Below are positions 1 through 9,978 of a stretch of DNA of 64,000 nt, one piece after another. The translations under genes were made by a program, and so were the position numbers. Numbering within the stretch: the first letter of the stretch is position 1; each line of letters begins with the position of its first letter. This DNA comes from Planctomycetota bacterium. Lineage in GTDB: Bacteria > Planctomycetota > UBA1135 > UBA2386. The notes beneath the pieces are model-generated. The model was not told the DNA's origin and did no database searches. It saw only the letters and a program-made list of their open reading frames with translations. The stretch spans positions 62,298 through 126,297 of the forward strand of contig JACRLW010000053.1 of NCBI GenBank assembly GCA_016235155.1, given 5' to 3'.

Positions 1-10
1 GCCGGGTCTC

Positions 11-391
11 ATGCGTTTCGTCCTGTGCGGGTTCGCGGTGGTCCTCGCGGTCGTGCTCGCCGGCATCTTCGTGCTCGATCGGATCGGGCGTCGCCGCATC
101 GAGGTCGACGGTGATCGCGTCGAGTACTTCGTGCAGACCCCGTTCGGCAACCTGCTCCGCAACCGCATCGACCTGGGCGACCTGCTCGGCGCGACCGTCC
201 GCCGGGACGGCAACGGCCGACCGGAGCTCGCGATCGAGGCGAAGGAACACAACGTCGAGATCGGCGGCGGCCTGCCGCTCGAGACCCTCGAGTGGCTTCG
301 CGCGCTGCTGATCGAGAACGCGCGGCGCGCCGCGCAGCCGGTGCGAAGCGCTGGAGCCGTGCTGCCTGTGGCGGCATGCTCCGGCGCATGA
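11..391 (+). CDS. Small membrane-anchored protein, possibly 5'-incomplete
   Basis: The product is 126 aa. Residues 1-24 form one strongly hydrophobic segment followed by a basic stretch (DRIGRRR), so it looks like a single-pass membrane protein with the rest on the cytoplasmic side or a signal anchor. The soluble part alternates short strands and ends in a helix, which could be a small PH-like fold, but I do not recognise the family. The frame is open to the left window edge, so the true start may lie upstream of the ATG used here. Its TGA overlaps the ATG of the next gene (ATGA), which indicates translational coupling. Confidence 0.6.
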   Translation: MRFVLCGFAVVLAVVLAGIFVLDRIGRRRIEVDGDRVEYFVQTPFGNLLRNRIDLGDLLGATVRRDGNGRPELAIEAKEHNVEIGGGLPLETLEWLRALLIENARRAAQPVRSAGAVLPVAACSGA

Positions 392-1104
392 CCAGGACAG
401 CGTTGTTGCTCGCGCTCGTGCTCGGCGTTCCGGCCTGCACGGCAGTTTCGAACTCGCGCCCGGCGACGGGCGATCCGGCCGGAACCGCTCAGGACAGACC
501 AGCGGCTGCCGACGACGAAGCGGACCTCGGACGGGATCTCGAGGAAGCCCGCATCGAATCGACCGCGACCGAGCTCTCCGTCGAGAAGCGTCGCCGCGAC
601 TCGACGCACGAGATCGAGAAGGCCGAGCGACAGGTCGAGACGGCGCGCCACGCGCAGAAGGTGTTCCTCGAGATCGAGACGCCGCTCGAGGTCGACGAAC
701 TGCGCCTCGACCTCGACCGCGATCGCGGTCGCCTCGACGACCAGCGCGCCGAACTCGTCGAACTCGAAGCGATGTACGCGGCGGAGGAGTTCGCGAAGAC
801 GACCAAGGAGCTGGTGATCCAGCGCGGTCGCCGTCAGGTCGCGCACGCCGAGCGCGACCTCGAACTCACCGTTCGCCGCGGTCGCCAGAAGGAGATCCAG
901 CGCGAACGCCGCGCGATCGAACTCGCCCGGGAACTCTCCGACGCGGAGTTCGGCCTGGCTGGAGCCCGCGCCGACGCGCAGAAGCTCGCCATCGATGTCG
1001 ACCTCGAACTGCGTCGCGCGCGCAACAAGATCGCCGACCTCGAGAAGAAGATCGCGGCGAAGCAGAAGGCGAAGACCGAGGCCGCCAAGACGGAGCAGCC
1101 GTGA
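388..1104 (+). CDS. Coiled-coil lipoprotein
   Basis: The product is 238 aa. The start is the ATG in the ATGA overlap, because it gives a lipoprotein signal (MTRTALLLALVLGVPAC, lipobox VPAC); the longer ORF-track start adds a charged, non-signal leader. After a short linker, residues about 45-235 are almost continuously charged and helical with heptad-like spacing, ending in a Lys/Ala/Glu-rich tail. This is typical of a periplasmic coiled-coil spacer or scaffold. No enzymatic motif is visible. It is the middle gene of a three-gene overlapping operon. Confidence 0.7.
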   Translation: MTRTALLLALVLGVPACTAVSNSRPATGDPAGTAQDRPAAADDEADLGRDLEEARIESTATELSVEKRRRDSTHEIEKAERQVETARHAQKVFLEIETPLEVDELRLDLDRDRGRLDDQRAELVELEAMYAAEEFAKTTKELVIQRGRRQVAHAERDLELTVRRGRQKEIQRERRAIELARELSDAEFGLAGARADAQKLAIDVDLELRRARNKIADLEKKIAAKQKAKTEAAKTEQP

Positions 1105-2252
1105 TCCTGCGTTCGCTGGTCGCGACGGCGCTCGCGTGCGGCATGGCGTGTGCGCAGGAGACCGCGCCGGCGCCGACCGCGGCGGTCCGCACCGACGCCG
1201 AGGCGCAGGTCGCGATGGACCGCGCGCTCGCGTGGCTGGTCGCGGCCCAGTTCGAGGACGGTGCGTTCGCGGCGGGCGTGCTCGACACGCTGCACGAGCA
1301 CGGCTTCTCGGTCGAGACCTTCCATGCCTGGCAGGTCGCCGCACACGCGCTCGCCTGCAAGGCGCTGCTCGAAGCGCGCGAGACGCCCGAGCGCCGCGCC
1401 GCGCTCGACCGCGGCCTCGAGTGGTTCGTCACGAATCGCATGCCGCTGCGCGGCAGTGACTGGGACAACGACGCCGTGTGGGGCTGGCTCTACGGCACCG
1501 TTCTCGCGGTCGCCGTCGCACAGGACGAGCGCTACGCGAGCACGCCGCTGGGAGCGCGCGTGACCGAGCGCGGCAAGGAGCACATCGCGTCGCTCCTCGC
1601 CAACCAGATCCCCGAGGGCGGCTTCGGCTACTACGACGATCCGCCGTTCACCCGGCGACCGAAGTGGGCGACCAGCTTCTGCACGGCGCTCGCATTGCCC
1701 GCGCTGAAACAGGCCCGCGATCGCGATTGGTTCCAGGACGATGCCGCGATCGCTCGCGCGCTGAAGTACGTGCGCCTCTGCAGGCTCCCGAACGGTGCTT
1801 ATGCCTACGACCTGCGCGCGGTGCCGCGCAGCTTCGCCGGCGAGAGCATCGACGCGACGAAGGGCAGCCTCGGTCGCATCCAGGTCTGCAATTGGGCGCG
1901 CTGGTCGCTCGGCGACCCCGGCGTCGACGTCGACGCGATCCGACTCGGGATCCAGCGCTTCTTCGCGCAGCACGAGTTCCTCGAGGTCGCTCGCATGCGG
2001 CCGATCCCTCACGAGGGTTTCTATGCCAACGCGGGCTACTTCTTCCTGTTCGGTCATCACTACGCCGCGCAGACCATCGAGCTCCTGCCCGACGACGAGC
2101 GCCCGTCCTTCCGCGCACAGTTGCGCGAGCGGCTCTGCGCGACGCAGCGCCCGGACGGTTCCTTCTGCGACTTCGGCTCGTCGAGCTACCAGACGGCAGC
2201 TGGGACTGCGTTCGCGGCGTTGGCGCTGCGCGCGGGGCTTCCGCGCGAGTGA
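1101..2252 (+). CDS. Secreted alpha/alpha-barrel protein, prenyltransferase/terpene-cyclase-like fold
   Basis: The product is 383 aa with a GTG start in a GTGA overlap with the preceding stop. An N-terminal signal peptide ends near AQE. The rest carries helical repeats of the squalene-cyclase/prenyltransferase type: an early LAWLVAAQFEDGAF unit and a late CATQRPDGSFCDFGSSSYQT unit, with the QxxDGSF and TA patterns of QW-like repeats. Such folds occur in terpenoid cyclases, polysaccharide lyases and binding proteins; no DXDD cyclase motif is seen, so activity cannot be assigned. It is co-transcribed with the two upstream genes and followed by a convergent gene 15 nt away. Confidence 0.7.
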   Translation: MILRSLVATALACGMACAQETAPAPTAAVRTDAEAQVAMDRALAWLVAAQFEDGAFAAGVLDTLHEHGFSVETFHAWQVAAHALACKALLEARETPERRAALDRGLEWFVTNRMPLRGSDWDNDAVWGWLYGTVLAVAVAQDERYASTPLGARVTERGKEHIASLLANQIPEGGFGYYDDPPFTRRPKWATSFCTALALPALKQARDRDWFQDDAAIARALKYVRLCRLPNGAYAYDLRAVPRSFAGESIDATKGSLGRIQVCNWARWSLGDPGVDVDAIRLGIQRFFAQHEFLEVARMRPIPHEGFYANAGYFFLFGHHYAAQTIELLPDDERPSFRAQLRERLCATQRPDGSFCDFGSSSYQTAAGTAFAALALRAGLPRE

Positions 2253-2267
2253 AAGGCACGCCGGCCC

Positions 2268-2849
2268 TCAGTCCGCGATGCGACACAGCGACCACTCGAG
2301 CGGGCGGTGGAACGCGAGCACGGGGTGCGGCGACGACGACGACAGGACGGGCTCGCGACCGCGCGAGGCGTCGTAGCGGCAGAACGACACGCGGACGAGG
2401 TCGCCGGGCGACGCCGCGAGCGGCACACGCGCGGTCGCGCGCCAACCGTAGACCGTGCGCGCTGCGATCGATTCGACGAGTCTCGGGTCGGCCGCGACCT
2501 CGGCAATGTCCGCGATGCGCGCCGCGTGACCGAAGTCGTCGAATCGCAGGTGCAGCTTCACGTTGTCGGGAGTGACGTGCACTTCGACGTAGTGCTGCGA
2601 GTCCTCGCGCCGCGCGAAGATCTCGAAGACGTCGCCCGTCTCCCAGGTGCGCTGGTTGTGCGCCGTCGCGTCGTTGAAGACCTCGTCGTCCGTCAGCTCC
2701 GCGGCGACGTGCAGTTCGCCGCCGGCAAAGGTGACCGCGACGAGCGTCGGTCGCAGCTCGGGCTGCGGCTTCGCGCGCCACGCCTGGCCGAGCGTGAAGA
2801 TCGTGGGCTCGCCGCGGTGCAGCGTGCGGATCGCGTGTGGCGCGGTCAT
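2268..2849 (-). CDS. Carbohydrate-binding family 9-like (CBM9/DOMON-type) protein
   Basis: The product is 193 aa, starting at MTAPHAIRT, where the ATG overlaps the stop of the upstream lipoprotein gene by 4 nt; the longer ORF start is unsupported. The pattern of strands, with GDVFEIFARREDSQHYVEVHV followed by the VYGWRATARVPL segment, is typical of CBM9-like beta-sandwich domains found in planctomycete proteins. No signal peptide is evident, so it may be cytoplasmic despite a sugar-binding type fold. It is probably co-transcribed with the Dabb lipoprotein. The ligand cannot be deduced. Confidence 0.7.
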   Translation of the reverse strand: MTAPHAIRTLHRGEPTIFTLGQAWRAKPQPELRPTLVAVTFAGGELHVAAELTDDEVFNDATAHNQRTWETGDVFEIFARREDSQHYVEVHVTPDNVKLHLRFDDFGHAARIADIAEVAADPRLVESIAARTVYGWRATARVPLAASPGDLVRVSFCRYDASRGREPVLSSSSPHPVLAFHRPLEWSLCRIAD

Positions 2850-3238
2850 CGCCCGCGGGTGACGAGCGTGTCGTAGACGGCGACGCGCTCGACGTGCGCG
2901 AAGAAGCGTTCCTTCATCCGGTCGTGGATCGGTTCCGTCTGCCATGCGAGTTCGGCGTCGCTCGACGCGAACACGACCGTCGTGCCCACCGTGAAACTGT
3001 CGTCGACGACGTCGCGCTCACTGGGACGCGGCACACCGGCCGTGACGGACACGACGCCGGGCGCGTGCGCGACCTCGCTGCGGTAGTAGGCGACCATCTC
3101 GTTCGCGGTCCCGGCAGGAGCGTCGGGTTTCAGCCAGAAGAACACGGTGTGAGCGACGCGGCCGGGTTCCTCCACCGGCGCGACGACGCCGCATGCGGGC
3201 AGGAGCAGGAGCAGGACGGTGAAGAAGGAGCGGGTCAT
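2846..3238 (-). CDS. Dabb-family (stress-responsive A/B barrel) lipoprotein
   Basis: The product is 130 aa. The start is MTRSFF, giving a short lipoprotein signal with lipobox LPAC; the 309-aa ORF upstream of it runs antisense through another gene and is a shadow. Residues about 30-130 match the small ferredoxin-like A/B barrel: an initial HTVFFWLKPDAP strand, helix, VVSVTAGVP strand and a terminal VERVAVYDTLV strand. Dabb domains dimerise and some have enzyme roles, but many are uncharacterised. Lipid anchoring suggests a periplasmic location. Confidence 0.78.
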   Translation of the reverse strand: MTRSFFTVLLLLLPACGVVAPVEEPGRVAHTVFFWLKPDAPAGTANEMVAYYRSEVAHAPGVVSVTAGVPRPSERDVVDDSFTVGTTVVFASSDAELAWQTEPIHDRMKERFFAHVERVAVYDTLVTRGR

Positions 3239-3316
3239 GGGGCCGCGCAGCGTGCCGAGCGCCAACAGCGGTGTCGAGCCCGACGCGGGAGCGACCGCGC
3301 TATCGTGCGCCGCCGG

Positions 3317-3820
3317 ATGAACGACGACGGCAGGTGCCCAGGCTGCGGTCTCGCGATGCCCGCGAGCACGAAGCTCTACGACGGCTACTTCCACTGCTCG
3401 CCCGAGTGCTGGTCCGTCTTCGGCGAGGTGCTCGAAGCCGAGTTCGGCAACGTGCTCCTCTTCCGCAAGGTGCATCAACTCACGGTCGACACGTACGCCG
3501 TGCAACACGCTGGCGGTCCGCACCCCGACAAGTCGGTCGGCGTGCACGTCGTCGGCCTTTGCCTCGCGCATGTCCACGGCATCGCGTCGCCGGACATCGC
3601 GCCACGCCTCCAGGTGCTCGCCTCGCGCACGAAGGAGTGGCCGCACTTCGAAGCTCCGGTCGAACGCGTCGCGACGACCATCTTCGATGTCGCCGCGGCG
3701 TCGACCCTGGACGAACACGTCGAGCGAGTGCGCACCTGGTCGCGAGAGGTCTGGTCGAACTGGGCGCTGCACCACGGTGCGGTGCGCGCGCTCGCGGCCC
3801 GAGCGCTCGGGGGAAGATGA
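3317..3820 (+). CDS. DUF5946 family protein
   Basis: The product is 167 aa, starting at MNDDGRCPGC. It opens with a CPGC motif, followed by HCSPECW and LTVDTYAVQHAG and then VGVHVVGLCLAHVHG. This arrangement is characteristic of DUF5946 proteins. The Cys/His residues could bind a metal. No signal peptide is present. A TATCGT hexamer sits 10 nt before the ATG, so the transcript may be nearly leaderless. Its stop overlaps the start of the HNH nuclease gene (ATGA), so the two are probably co-translated. Function is unknown. Confidence 0.75.
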   Translation: MNDDGRCPGCGLAMPASTKLYDGYFHCSPECWSVFGEVLEAEFGNVLLFRKVHQLTVDTYAVQHAGGPHPDKSVGVHVVGLCLAHVHGIASPDIAPRLQVLASRTKEWPHFEAPVERVATTIFDVAAASTLDEHVERVRTWSREVWSNWALHHGAVRALAARALGGR

Positions 3821-4761
3821 TGGACGCCGCGGACCTGGTGGAGCGCGTCACGATCGCCCCGACGGACTTCGAGTGGTACCGCTTCCTCGTGCAGCGGCCG
3901 CCGCGCGACGAGGTGAACTACTGGAAGCCGTCCGCCGACAAGCGTTTCCTCGCCGAACCGTTCACGCCGTTCCTCTTCAAGCTGAAGGCGCCGCGCAACG
4001 CGATCGGCGGTTTCGGTTGGTTCGCGCGCTACGCGCGACTGCCGGACTGGCTCGCTTGGGACTGCTTCGGGGAAGGCAACGGATGCTGGTCGCTGGCGGC
4101 GATGCGCGAGCGGCTCGCGGGGATCCGCAAGCGCATCGATTGGCGACCGACGCGGCATGGTGACCAGATCGGCTGCATCGTCATCGTGCAGCCGGTGTTC
4201 TTCGCGGAGCGCGACTGGATCGCGCAGCCGAACACTTGGCCGGCTCGATCACTGACTCCGGTGACCCGCACGATGGAGGATCCGGAGTGGGCGCGCGTAT
4301 GGGCCGAGTGCCGGCGACTCGCCGCGGCTGCACGGCCCGAGATGGTCGCCGAGGCGAGCCCGCGCTTCGGCGCCGCGCGACTCGTCCAGCCACGGCTCGG
4401 TCAGGGCGCGTTTCGCGTCGCGGTGACGGACGCCTACGGCCGCGCGTGCGCCGTGACCGGCGAGCACTCCTTGCCCGCGCTCGACGCCGCGCACATCCGC
4501 GCCGTCGCCGACGACGGACCGTACGAAGTCCGCAACGGAATTCTGCTCCGCGCCGACCTTCACCGGCTCTTCGACGTCGGTTACGTCACGGTCGACGGCG
4601 AGAAGCGCTTCCGCGTCAGCCCGCGCCTGCGCGCGGACTTCGCCAACGGCAAGTCCTACTACCCGCTCGACGGCAAGCCGGTCAGCCTGCCGGAAGCCGC
4701 CGCCGAGAGGCCGAGCGACGAGTTCCTCGCCTGGCATCGCGAGCGGCGCTTCCTCGGGTAG
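3817..4761 (+). CDS. HNH endonuclease family protein
   Basis: The product is 314 aa, and two adjacent ATG codons (3817 and 3820) are possible starts. The C-terminal half carries the HNH nuclease core seen in COG3440-type proteins: VTGEHSLPALDAAHI, then NGILLRADLHRLFDVGYVTV with the metal-binding His and Asn. The first about 200 residues form a separate, unrecognised domain rich in Trp and Phe that may read DNA. There is no methyltransferase next to it, so it is not an obvious restriction system. It is translationally coupled to the DUF5946 gene and ends with TAG. Confidence 0.82.
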   Translation: MMDAADLVERVTIAPTDFEWYRFLVQRPPRDEVNYWKPSADKRFLAEPFTPFLFKLKAPRNAIGGFGWFARYARLPDWLAWDCFGEGNGCWSLAAMRERLAGIRKRIDWRPTRHGDQIGCIVIVQPVFFAERDWIAQPNTWPARSLTPVTRTMEDPEWARVWAECRRLAAAARPEMVAEASPRFGAARLVQPRLGQGAFRVAVTDAYGRACAVTGEHSLPALDAAHIRAVADDGPYEVRNGILLRADLHRLFDVGYVTVDGEKRFRVSPRLRADFANGKSYYPLDGKPVSLPEAAAERPSDEFLAWHRERRFLG

Positions 4762-4883
4762 GGACGCCCATGCCAAGGGCCCGGCGGCTCGCCGGACGGG
4801 GAATTCGCGAGCTTCATGTCCAGCCCGATCCCGTCGCGGTCATTCCGATCCTGTCACCCCTGCCCGTATCGAAGCCCACCGCC

Positions 4884-5408
4884 ATGACCCGTCTGCTTCC
4901 CCTTCTCGCCTGCCTGCTGTTCCTCGCCGCGAAGCCCGCGGCCCAGACCACCGGCGTGCCCTTCGTGAACGACCTGAGGATCCTCCTCCCGCCGACCTAC
5001 GTGCCCGCCGGCAGCGGGACGACCTCGTGCGGCGCCGGCACGAACCAGGGTTTCATCCCCGGTGCTCCGTTCGTCGTCGCCTACGACACGACCGCCGCCA
5101 CCTCGACGGCTGCGATCCTGCTGCTCGATTTCTTCAATCCATGCAACGCGCCGGGCTTCCCGCTCTTCCCCGCTCAGCCCGTCGGCTGCGCTGGTCCGAT
5201 CGCGGGCGGCACCAACCTCTGGTACGCACTCGGTTTCGCGCCGCCGCCGGTCCCTGTCGTCGGCTTCACCAACGCCGCCGGCTACACGCGCTGGAACTTC
5301 AACGTGCCCCTCGGCCCCGGCACGGTCTGGGCGCAGTGCGTCTTCCTCGATGCCTGCTCCGTGCCGTGGGGCTTCAAGTTCTCGCAGGCGCTCGGCTTCA
5401 GTTGGTGA
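4884..5408 (+). CDS. Small secreted protein of planctomycete type
   Basis: The product is 174 aa, starting at MTRLLPLL with a clear signal peptide cleaved near AAQ. The mature part has few charged residues, many Pro, Gly, Ala and aromatic residues, and several cysteines that could form disulfides. It resembles the stand-alone form of the beta-sandwich C-terminal region seen at the end of larger secreted proteins in this window, with a hydrophobic terminal strand (SQALGFSW). No enzymatic motif is visible. It faces the S9 peptidase gene, whose stop codon is 15 nt away. Confidence 0.68.
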   Translation: MTRLLPLLACLLFLAAKPAAQTTGVPFVNDLRILLPPTYVPAGSGTTSCGAGTNQGFIPGAPFVVAYDTTAATSTAAILLLDFFNPCNAPGFPLFPAQPVGCAGPIAGGTNLWYALGFAPPPVPVVGFTNAAGYTRWNFNVPLGPGTVWAQCVFLDACSVPWGFKFSQALGFSW

Positions 5409-5423
5409 GCGAGCGCGCGGCGG

Positions 5424-7529
5424 TCACTCGCGCCGCGGCTCCACGCCCCACAGGCTGCGCACGAAGAAGTCGCGCCGGCGGCGCTGTCCGTACGGACTCT
5501 CCCCGGCGCCGTGTCCCGCGCCGGGAAAGACGATCAGTTCGAAGTCCTTGCCGGCGGCGATCAGCGCGCTGACGACCTGCATCGTCGACGCCGGGTCGAC
5601 GTTGCGGTCGAGTTCGCCGACGGTCAGCAGGAGCTTGCCGGTGAGCAGGTGCGCGTTGGTGACGTTGCTCTGTTCCTGGTAGTGCGGGCCGACGGGCCAG
5701 CCCATCCAGAGTTCGTTCCACCAGACCTTGTCCATGCGGTTGTCGTGGCAACCGCAGTCGGCGGCCGCGGCGTCGTAGAAGTCGCCGTGCGCGAGCACCG
5801 CGCGCAGGGCACTCTGTCCGCCCGCCGAACCGCCGTAGATGCCGACGTGCTCGAGGTCCATCCAAGCGCGCTCCGTCGCCGCGGCCTTCAGCCACGCGAT
5901 CCGATCGGGGAAGCCGGAGTCGGCGAGGTTCTTGTGCGCGACGTCGTGGAAGGCCTTGCCGCGCCAGTTGGTTCCCATGCCGTCGATCTTCACGACCACG
6001 AAGCCGAGCTCGGCGAGGCTCTGCGGCTCACGCCACGCCGCGAACGACTTCGGCACGTGCGCGCCGTGCGGGCCCGCGTAGATCGACTCGATCACCGGGT
6101 AGCGGCGCGCTTTGTGGAAGGTCGTCGGCTTCCAGATCACGCCCCAGATGTCGGTCGCACCGTCACGCCCTTTGGCGACGAAGCGCTCGGGGACCTGCCA
6201 ACCCGTGGCGAGGAGCTCGGTCCAGTCGGCGCGTTCGAGGGCGAGGACCAGCGACCCGTCCGACGAACGCCGCAGCTCGACGACCGGGGGCAGGTCGACG
6301 CGCGACCAGGTGTCGACGTACCAGGCGCGATCCGGCGAGAAGACCAGTTCGTGCATGCCGTCACCGTCGGTCAGGAGCACCGGATCGCCGCCGTCGAGCG
6401 GGAAGCGCGCCCAATGCACGTGGTAGGGGTCCTGACCGGCGTGGTAGCCCATCGCGCGGATCACGACCGCGCGCGCCGCTTCGTCGAGATGTTCGACCGC
6501 GCGCACGACCCAGCTGCCCGCGGTGATCCTGCGCTTCACCGCGCCGGTGCGCGCGTCGCACAGGTAGAGGTGGTTCCAACCGTCGCGCTCGGACATCCAG
6601 ACGAACTCGTTGGTGTCGTCGAGCCAGCGGAGGAAGGTCTTGTGCGCGTAGTCGACGAAGGTCGCCGCCATCTCCTCGACGAGAGTCGTCACCGCGCCGG
6701 TGAGAGCGTCGATGGCAATCAGCCGGAGCACCTGATGGCCGCGCTGGTTGTAGAGGAAGGTGAAGCGGGACCCGTCCTTGTCCCAGCGCAGTTCGGTGAT
6801 GCTCCAGGGATTCGCGAACGCCGCGGCGTCGACCGCGATCGGGAGGCCCTTCTCGACGTCGAACAGGACGGGCCGCTGCACGGGCAGCGGATCGCCCGGC
6901 TTCGCGTAGTCGATCTCGTGCAGCTTCGGCTCGACCTGGTCCTTCGGCGACGACTCGACGAAGCGGACCTTGTGTTCCTCGCCGCGCTGCGTGCGGATGG
7001 CGACGCAACGCTTGCCGTCGGGCGACCACGCGAGCTCCGCGGCGTATTCGTCGCCCGGTTTGCCGTCGGCGCTCAGGCGTCGCTCGTCGGTCGAGGTGCG
7101 ATCCCGCAGCCAGAGGTCGTGGTCGCGCACGAAGGCCGACCAGCGGCCGTCGGGGGAATCGGTCACGCGCCGCGCGCCGTCACGTCGACCGCCCGCTTCG
7201 CCACGCCGGCGGCCGTCACGACCCTCGCCATCGGTCTCGGCCGGTGCGCCCTCGGGCGGCGCGGGGACGACTTCGCGCGTCCCGCGCCCGGGATCGACGA
7301 GCACGAACTCGTGCTGGCCCGAACCGATCTCGACCCGGTACCAGAAGCGCGGACCGCCGTCGATCCAGCGCGGTTCCACGCGTGCCCGCGCGACCTTGCC
7401 GTCGACCAGCGTGCGCAGACCCTCGCAGCGCGCGTAGTCGGCGCGCGTGCCCTGGGCCGGAAGCGCGGGCGCCGACCAGGCAAGCGCGGCGAGTGCCGCG
7501 GCGACGACGCGATGGACGGTCCGAGACAT
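5424..7529 (-). CDS. Secreted prolyl oligopeptidase family (S9, DPP IV-like) peptidase
   Basis: The product is 701 aa with a signal peptide ([16 protein letters not shown]...LPAQ). The N-terminal two thirds is a DPPIV_N-type beta-propeller. The C-terminal alpha/beta-hydrolase domain has the nucleophile elbow YGGSAGG (Ser about 568), an acid residue in VGELDRNV (Asp about 641) and His in PGAGHGAG (about 673). S9B enzymes release dipeptides, often after Pro or Ala, from peptides. The propeller contains a charged insert near residue 100, rich in Arg, Gly and Asp. The enzyme probably acts in the periplasm or outside the cell. Confidence 0.9.
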   Translation of the reverse strand: MSRTVHRVVAAALAALAWSAPALPAQGTRADYARCEGLRTLVDGKVARARVEPRWIDGGPRFWYRVEIGSGQHEFVLVDPGRGTREVVPAPPEGAPAETDGEGRDGRRRGEAGGRRDGARRVTDSPDGRWSAFVRDHDLWLRDRTSTDERRLSADGKPGDEYAAELAWSPDGKRCVAIRTQRGEEHKVRFVESSPKDQVEPKLHEIDYAKPGDPLPVQRPVLFDVEKGLPIAVDAAAFANPWSITELRWDKDGSRFTFLYNQRGHQVLRLIAIDALTGAVTTLVEEMAATFVDYAHKTFLRWLDDTNEFVWMSERDGWNHLYLCDARTGAVKRRITAGSWVVRAVEHLDEAARAVVIRAMGYHAGQDPYHVHWARFPLDGGDPVLLTDGDGMHELVFSPDRAWYVDTWSRVDLPPVVELRRSSDGSLVLALERADWTELLATGWQVPERFVAKGRDGATDIWGVIWKPTTFHKARRYPVIESIYAGPHGAHVPKSFAAWREPQSLAELGFVVVKIDGMGTNWRGKAFHDVAHKNLADSGFPDRIAWLKAAATERAWMDLEHVGIYGGSAGGQSALRAVLAHGDFYDAAAADCGCHDNRMDKVWWNELWMGWPVGPHYQEQSNVTNAHLLTGKLLLTVGELDRNVDPASTMQVVSALIAAGKDFELIVFPGAGHGAGESPYGQRRRRDFFVRSLWGVEPRRE

Positions 7530-7695
7530 GGCCGCGGATCATGCGGCGCGGGATCTCCCGTTCCATCCGCGCGGCGTCGCGCGACGGGAGCGGGACAAGG
7601 ACAAGTTGGCCCGCCCGAGGCGTCGCCCGCCGTGTCCGAAGCGCGCCGAGCGGAGCGGCGATGACCGTCGCATGGACCGGAAGCGACCTCCGCCC

Positions 7696-7701
7696 TAGCC
7701 T
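7696..7701 (+). promoter_or_regulatory. Candidate -10 element (TAGCCT) for the glutamine synthetase gene
   Basis: TAGCCT lies 52 nt before the glutamine synthetase ATG, in a region otherwise poor in TA dinucleotides. It fits the TANNNT hexamer seen before many genes in this window. No convincing -35 box is visible. Confidence 0.25.
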
Positions 7702-7753
7702 CGCTCGGTTGGAGTCGATCCCCGTCGTCGACCTCCGTCCGAAGTCACGATCC

Positions 7754-9940
7754 ATGTCAGCACACTCTCGCCGCGCCGCGATCCAGTCGATCTCCCAGAA
7801 GCAGCCGCTGTCGCCGGGCAACGAGCCCGAGAACCTCGAGGATCTCTTCGGGAGGAACGTGTTCGGCCTGCAGCAGATGCGGGCCCGCCTGCCCGAGTCC
7901 GCGTACCGCGCGCTCGAGTCGTGCATCGAACGCGGCCACGATCTCGATCCGGCGCTCGCCGATCTCGTCGCGTCGGCGATGAAGGAGTGGGCGGTCGAGC
8001 GTGGCGCCACGCATTTCACGCACTGGTTCCAGCCCATGACCGGGCTGACGGCCGAGAAGCACGACTCGTTCCTCGACCTCGAGAACGGGAAGATCCTCCT
8101 GCACTTCTCGGGCAAGCAGCTGATCAAGGGCGAACCGGATGCGTCGTCGTTCCCGTCCGGCGGTCTGCGCGCGACCTTCGAGGCGCGCGGCTACACGGCC
8201 TGGGATCCGACCTCGCCGGCGTTCATCCGCGAGAACGAGAGCGGTGCGACGCTCTGCATCCCGACCGCGTTCTGCTCGTGGACCGGCGAGGCGCTCGACA
8301 AGAAGACGCCGCTGCTGCGCAGCTGCGAGGCGCTGAACCGCTCGGCGGTGCGGATGCTCAAGCTGCTCGGCGACGAGAAGGTGAACTTCGTCTATCCGAC
8401 GGTCGGCGCCGAGCAGGAGTACTTCCTGATCGACCGCGAGTTCTTCCTGCTGCGACCGGACCTCATCGCCACCGGCCGCACATTGTTCGGCGCGCGACCG
8501 CCCAAGGGGCAGGAGCTCGAGGACCACTACTTCGGGTCGATCAGCCCGCGCATCCTCGCCTTCATGCACGAGTCCGAGAGCGAACTCTGGAAGCTCGGCG
8601 TGCCGGTGAAGACCCGCCACAACGAAGTGGCGCCCTCGCAGTTCGAGATCGCGCCGATCTTCGAGCGCACGACGCTGTCGACCGATCACAACATGCTCAC
8701 GATGGAGGTGCTGCGGCAGGTGGCGCAGAAGCACGGCCTGGTCTGCCTCCTCCACGAGAAGCCGTTCGCCGGCATCAACGGTTCCGGCAAGCACAACAAC
8801 TGGTCGATGGCGACGGACACGGGCGTCAACCTGCTCGAGCCCGGGCAGACGCCGGAGACGAACATGCGCTTCGTCGTGGTCCTGACCGCGGTCATCCGCG
8901 CGATCGATACGCATGCGGACTTGTTGCGCGCGTCGATCGCCCACGCGGCGAACGACCACCGCCTCGGCGCGAACGAAGCCCCGCCCGCGATCATCTCGAT
9001 CTACCTCGGCGAGGAGCTCAACGCCGTGGTCGAGGGTCTCGTCGCCGGCGTCAGCGGACCGAACCGCGACCCGAACCGCAAGACGATGCGCCTCGGCGTC
9101 GGCACCCTGCCGCCGCTGCCACGCGACGCCACCGATCGCAATCGCACCTCGCCGTTCGCGTTCACCGGCAACAAGTTCGAGTTCCGCGCGGTCGGTTCGA
9201 GCCAGTCGATCTCGCGGCCGAACATCTTCCTCAACACGATCGTCGCCGACTCGCTCGACCATCTCGCGGCGGAGATCGAGAAGTTGAAGGGCTCCGCCGG
9301 TCTGGAGGGCGCCGTGCAGCAGGTCGTGCAGCTGACGCTCGCCAAGCACAAGCGGGTGATCTTCGACGGCAACGGCTACTCGCCGGAGTGGCACGCCGAG
9401 GCGGCGCGCCGCGGACTGCCCAACCTGCGGACGGCGGTCGACGCGATCGGTGCGTACACCGGGCCGGGCAAGGTCGAGATGTTCGAGCGGCACCGCGTGC
9501 TCTCGCGCAAGGAGGCCGAGTCGCGGCAGCACGTGATGTACGAGGCCTACATCAAGGCGATCGCGATCGAAGCCCAGAGCGCGGCGGGCATCGCGTCGTC
9601 GATGATCGTTCCGGCGGCGACGACGTACCAGCGCCAGCTCGCGGAGAGCATCGAGGCCGCGCGGCGAACCGGTGCGAAGAGCCTGGTGCGCCAGGAGCGC
9701 CGCCTGCACGAGACGAGCGAACGCATCGAGTCCGCGTTGGGCGCGCTCGAGAACCTGCAGCACGCGTTCGAGAAGGCCGAGCGTCACGAAGGCGGTGCGT
9801 ACGAACACGCCCGCACGTTCCGCGACACGGTCGTTCCGGCGATCAACGCGCTGCGCGAAGCCTGCGACGCGCTCGAGGTCCTCGTCGACGACGACCTCTG
9901 GCCCTTGCCGAAGTACCGCGAGATCCTCTTCGTGCACTGA
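7754..9940 (+). CDS. glnN: Glutamine synthetase type III
   Basis: The product is 728 aa, about the usual size for GSIII and much larger than GSI (about 470 aa). It catalyses ATP-dependent condensation of ammonia with glutamate in the cytoplasm. Family marks are the N-terminal GRNVFG motif, [22 protein letters not shown] (metal-binding glutamates), [11 protein letters not shown], the [12 protein letters not shown] ammonium/glutamate-site segment and [20 protein letters not shown]. The long helical C-terminal extension is present. The start ATG at 7754 begins right before the conserved region; the ORF-track extension is antisense to the S9 gene. It stands alone, with no PII or amt neighbour. 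Confidence 0.95.
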   Translation: MSAHSRRAAIQSISQKQPLSPGNEPENLEDLFGRNVFGLQQMRARLPESAYRALESCIERGHDLDPALADLVASAMKEWAVERGATHFTHWFQPMTGLTAEKHDSFLDLENGKILLHFSGKQLIKGEPDASSFPSGGLRATFEARGYTAWDPTSPAFIRENESGATLCIPTAFCSWTGEALDKKTPLLRSCEALNRSAVRMLKLLGDEKVNFVYPTVGAEQEYFLIDREFFLLRPDLIATGRTLFGARPPKGQELEDHYFGSISPRILAFMHESESELWKLGVPVKTRHNEVAPSQFEIAPIFERTTLSTDHNMLTMEVLRQVAQKHGLVCLLHEKPFAGINGSGKHNNWSMATDTGVNLLEPGQTPETNMRFVVVLTAVIRAIDTHADLLRASIAHAANDHRLGANEAPPAIISIYLGEELNAVVEGLVAGVSGPNRDPNRKTMRLGVGTLPPLPRDATDRNRTSPFAFTGNKFEFRAVGSSQSISRPNIFLNTIVADSLDHLAAEIEKLKGSAGLEGAVQQVVQLTLAKHKRVIFDGNGYSPEWHAEAARRGLPNLRTAVDAIGAYTGPGKVEMFERHRVLSRKEAESRQHVMYEAYIKAIAIEAQSAAGIASSMIVPAATTYQRQLAESIEAARRTGAKSLVRQERRLHETSERIESALGALENLQHAFEKAERHEGGAYEHARTFRDTVVPAINALREACDALEVLVDDDLWPLPKYREILFVH

Positions 9941-9967
9941 TCCCTCGGGCATTGATCCCTCGGGCAT
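9938..9967 (+). repeat. 15-bp perfect tandem duplication at the end of the glutamine synthetase gene
   Basis: The unit TGATCCCTCGGGCAT occurs twice head to tail. The first TGA is the stop codon of the glutamine synthetase gene, so the second copy repeats the stop outside the gene in the same frame. It looks like a recent local duplication. Confidence 0.85.
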
Positions 9968-9978
9968 TGGCCGATCGC

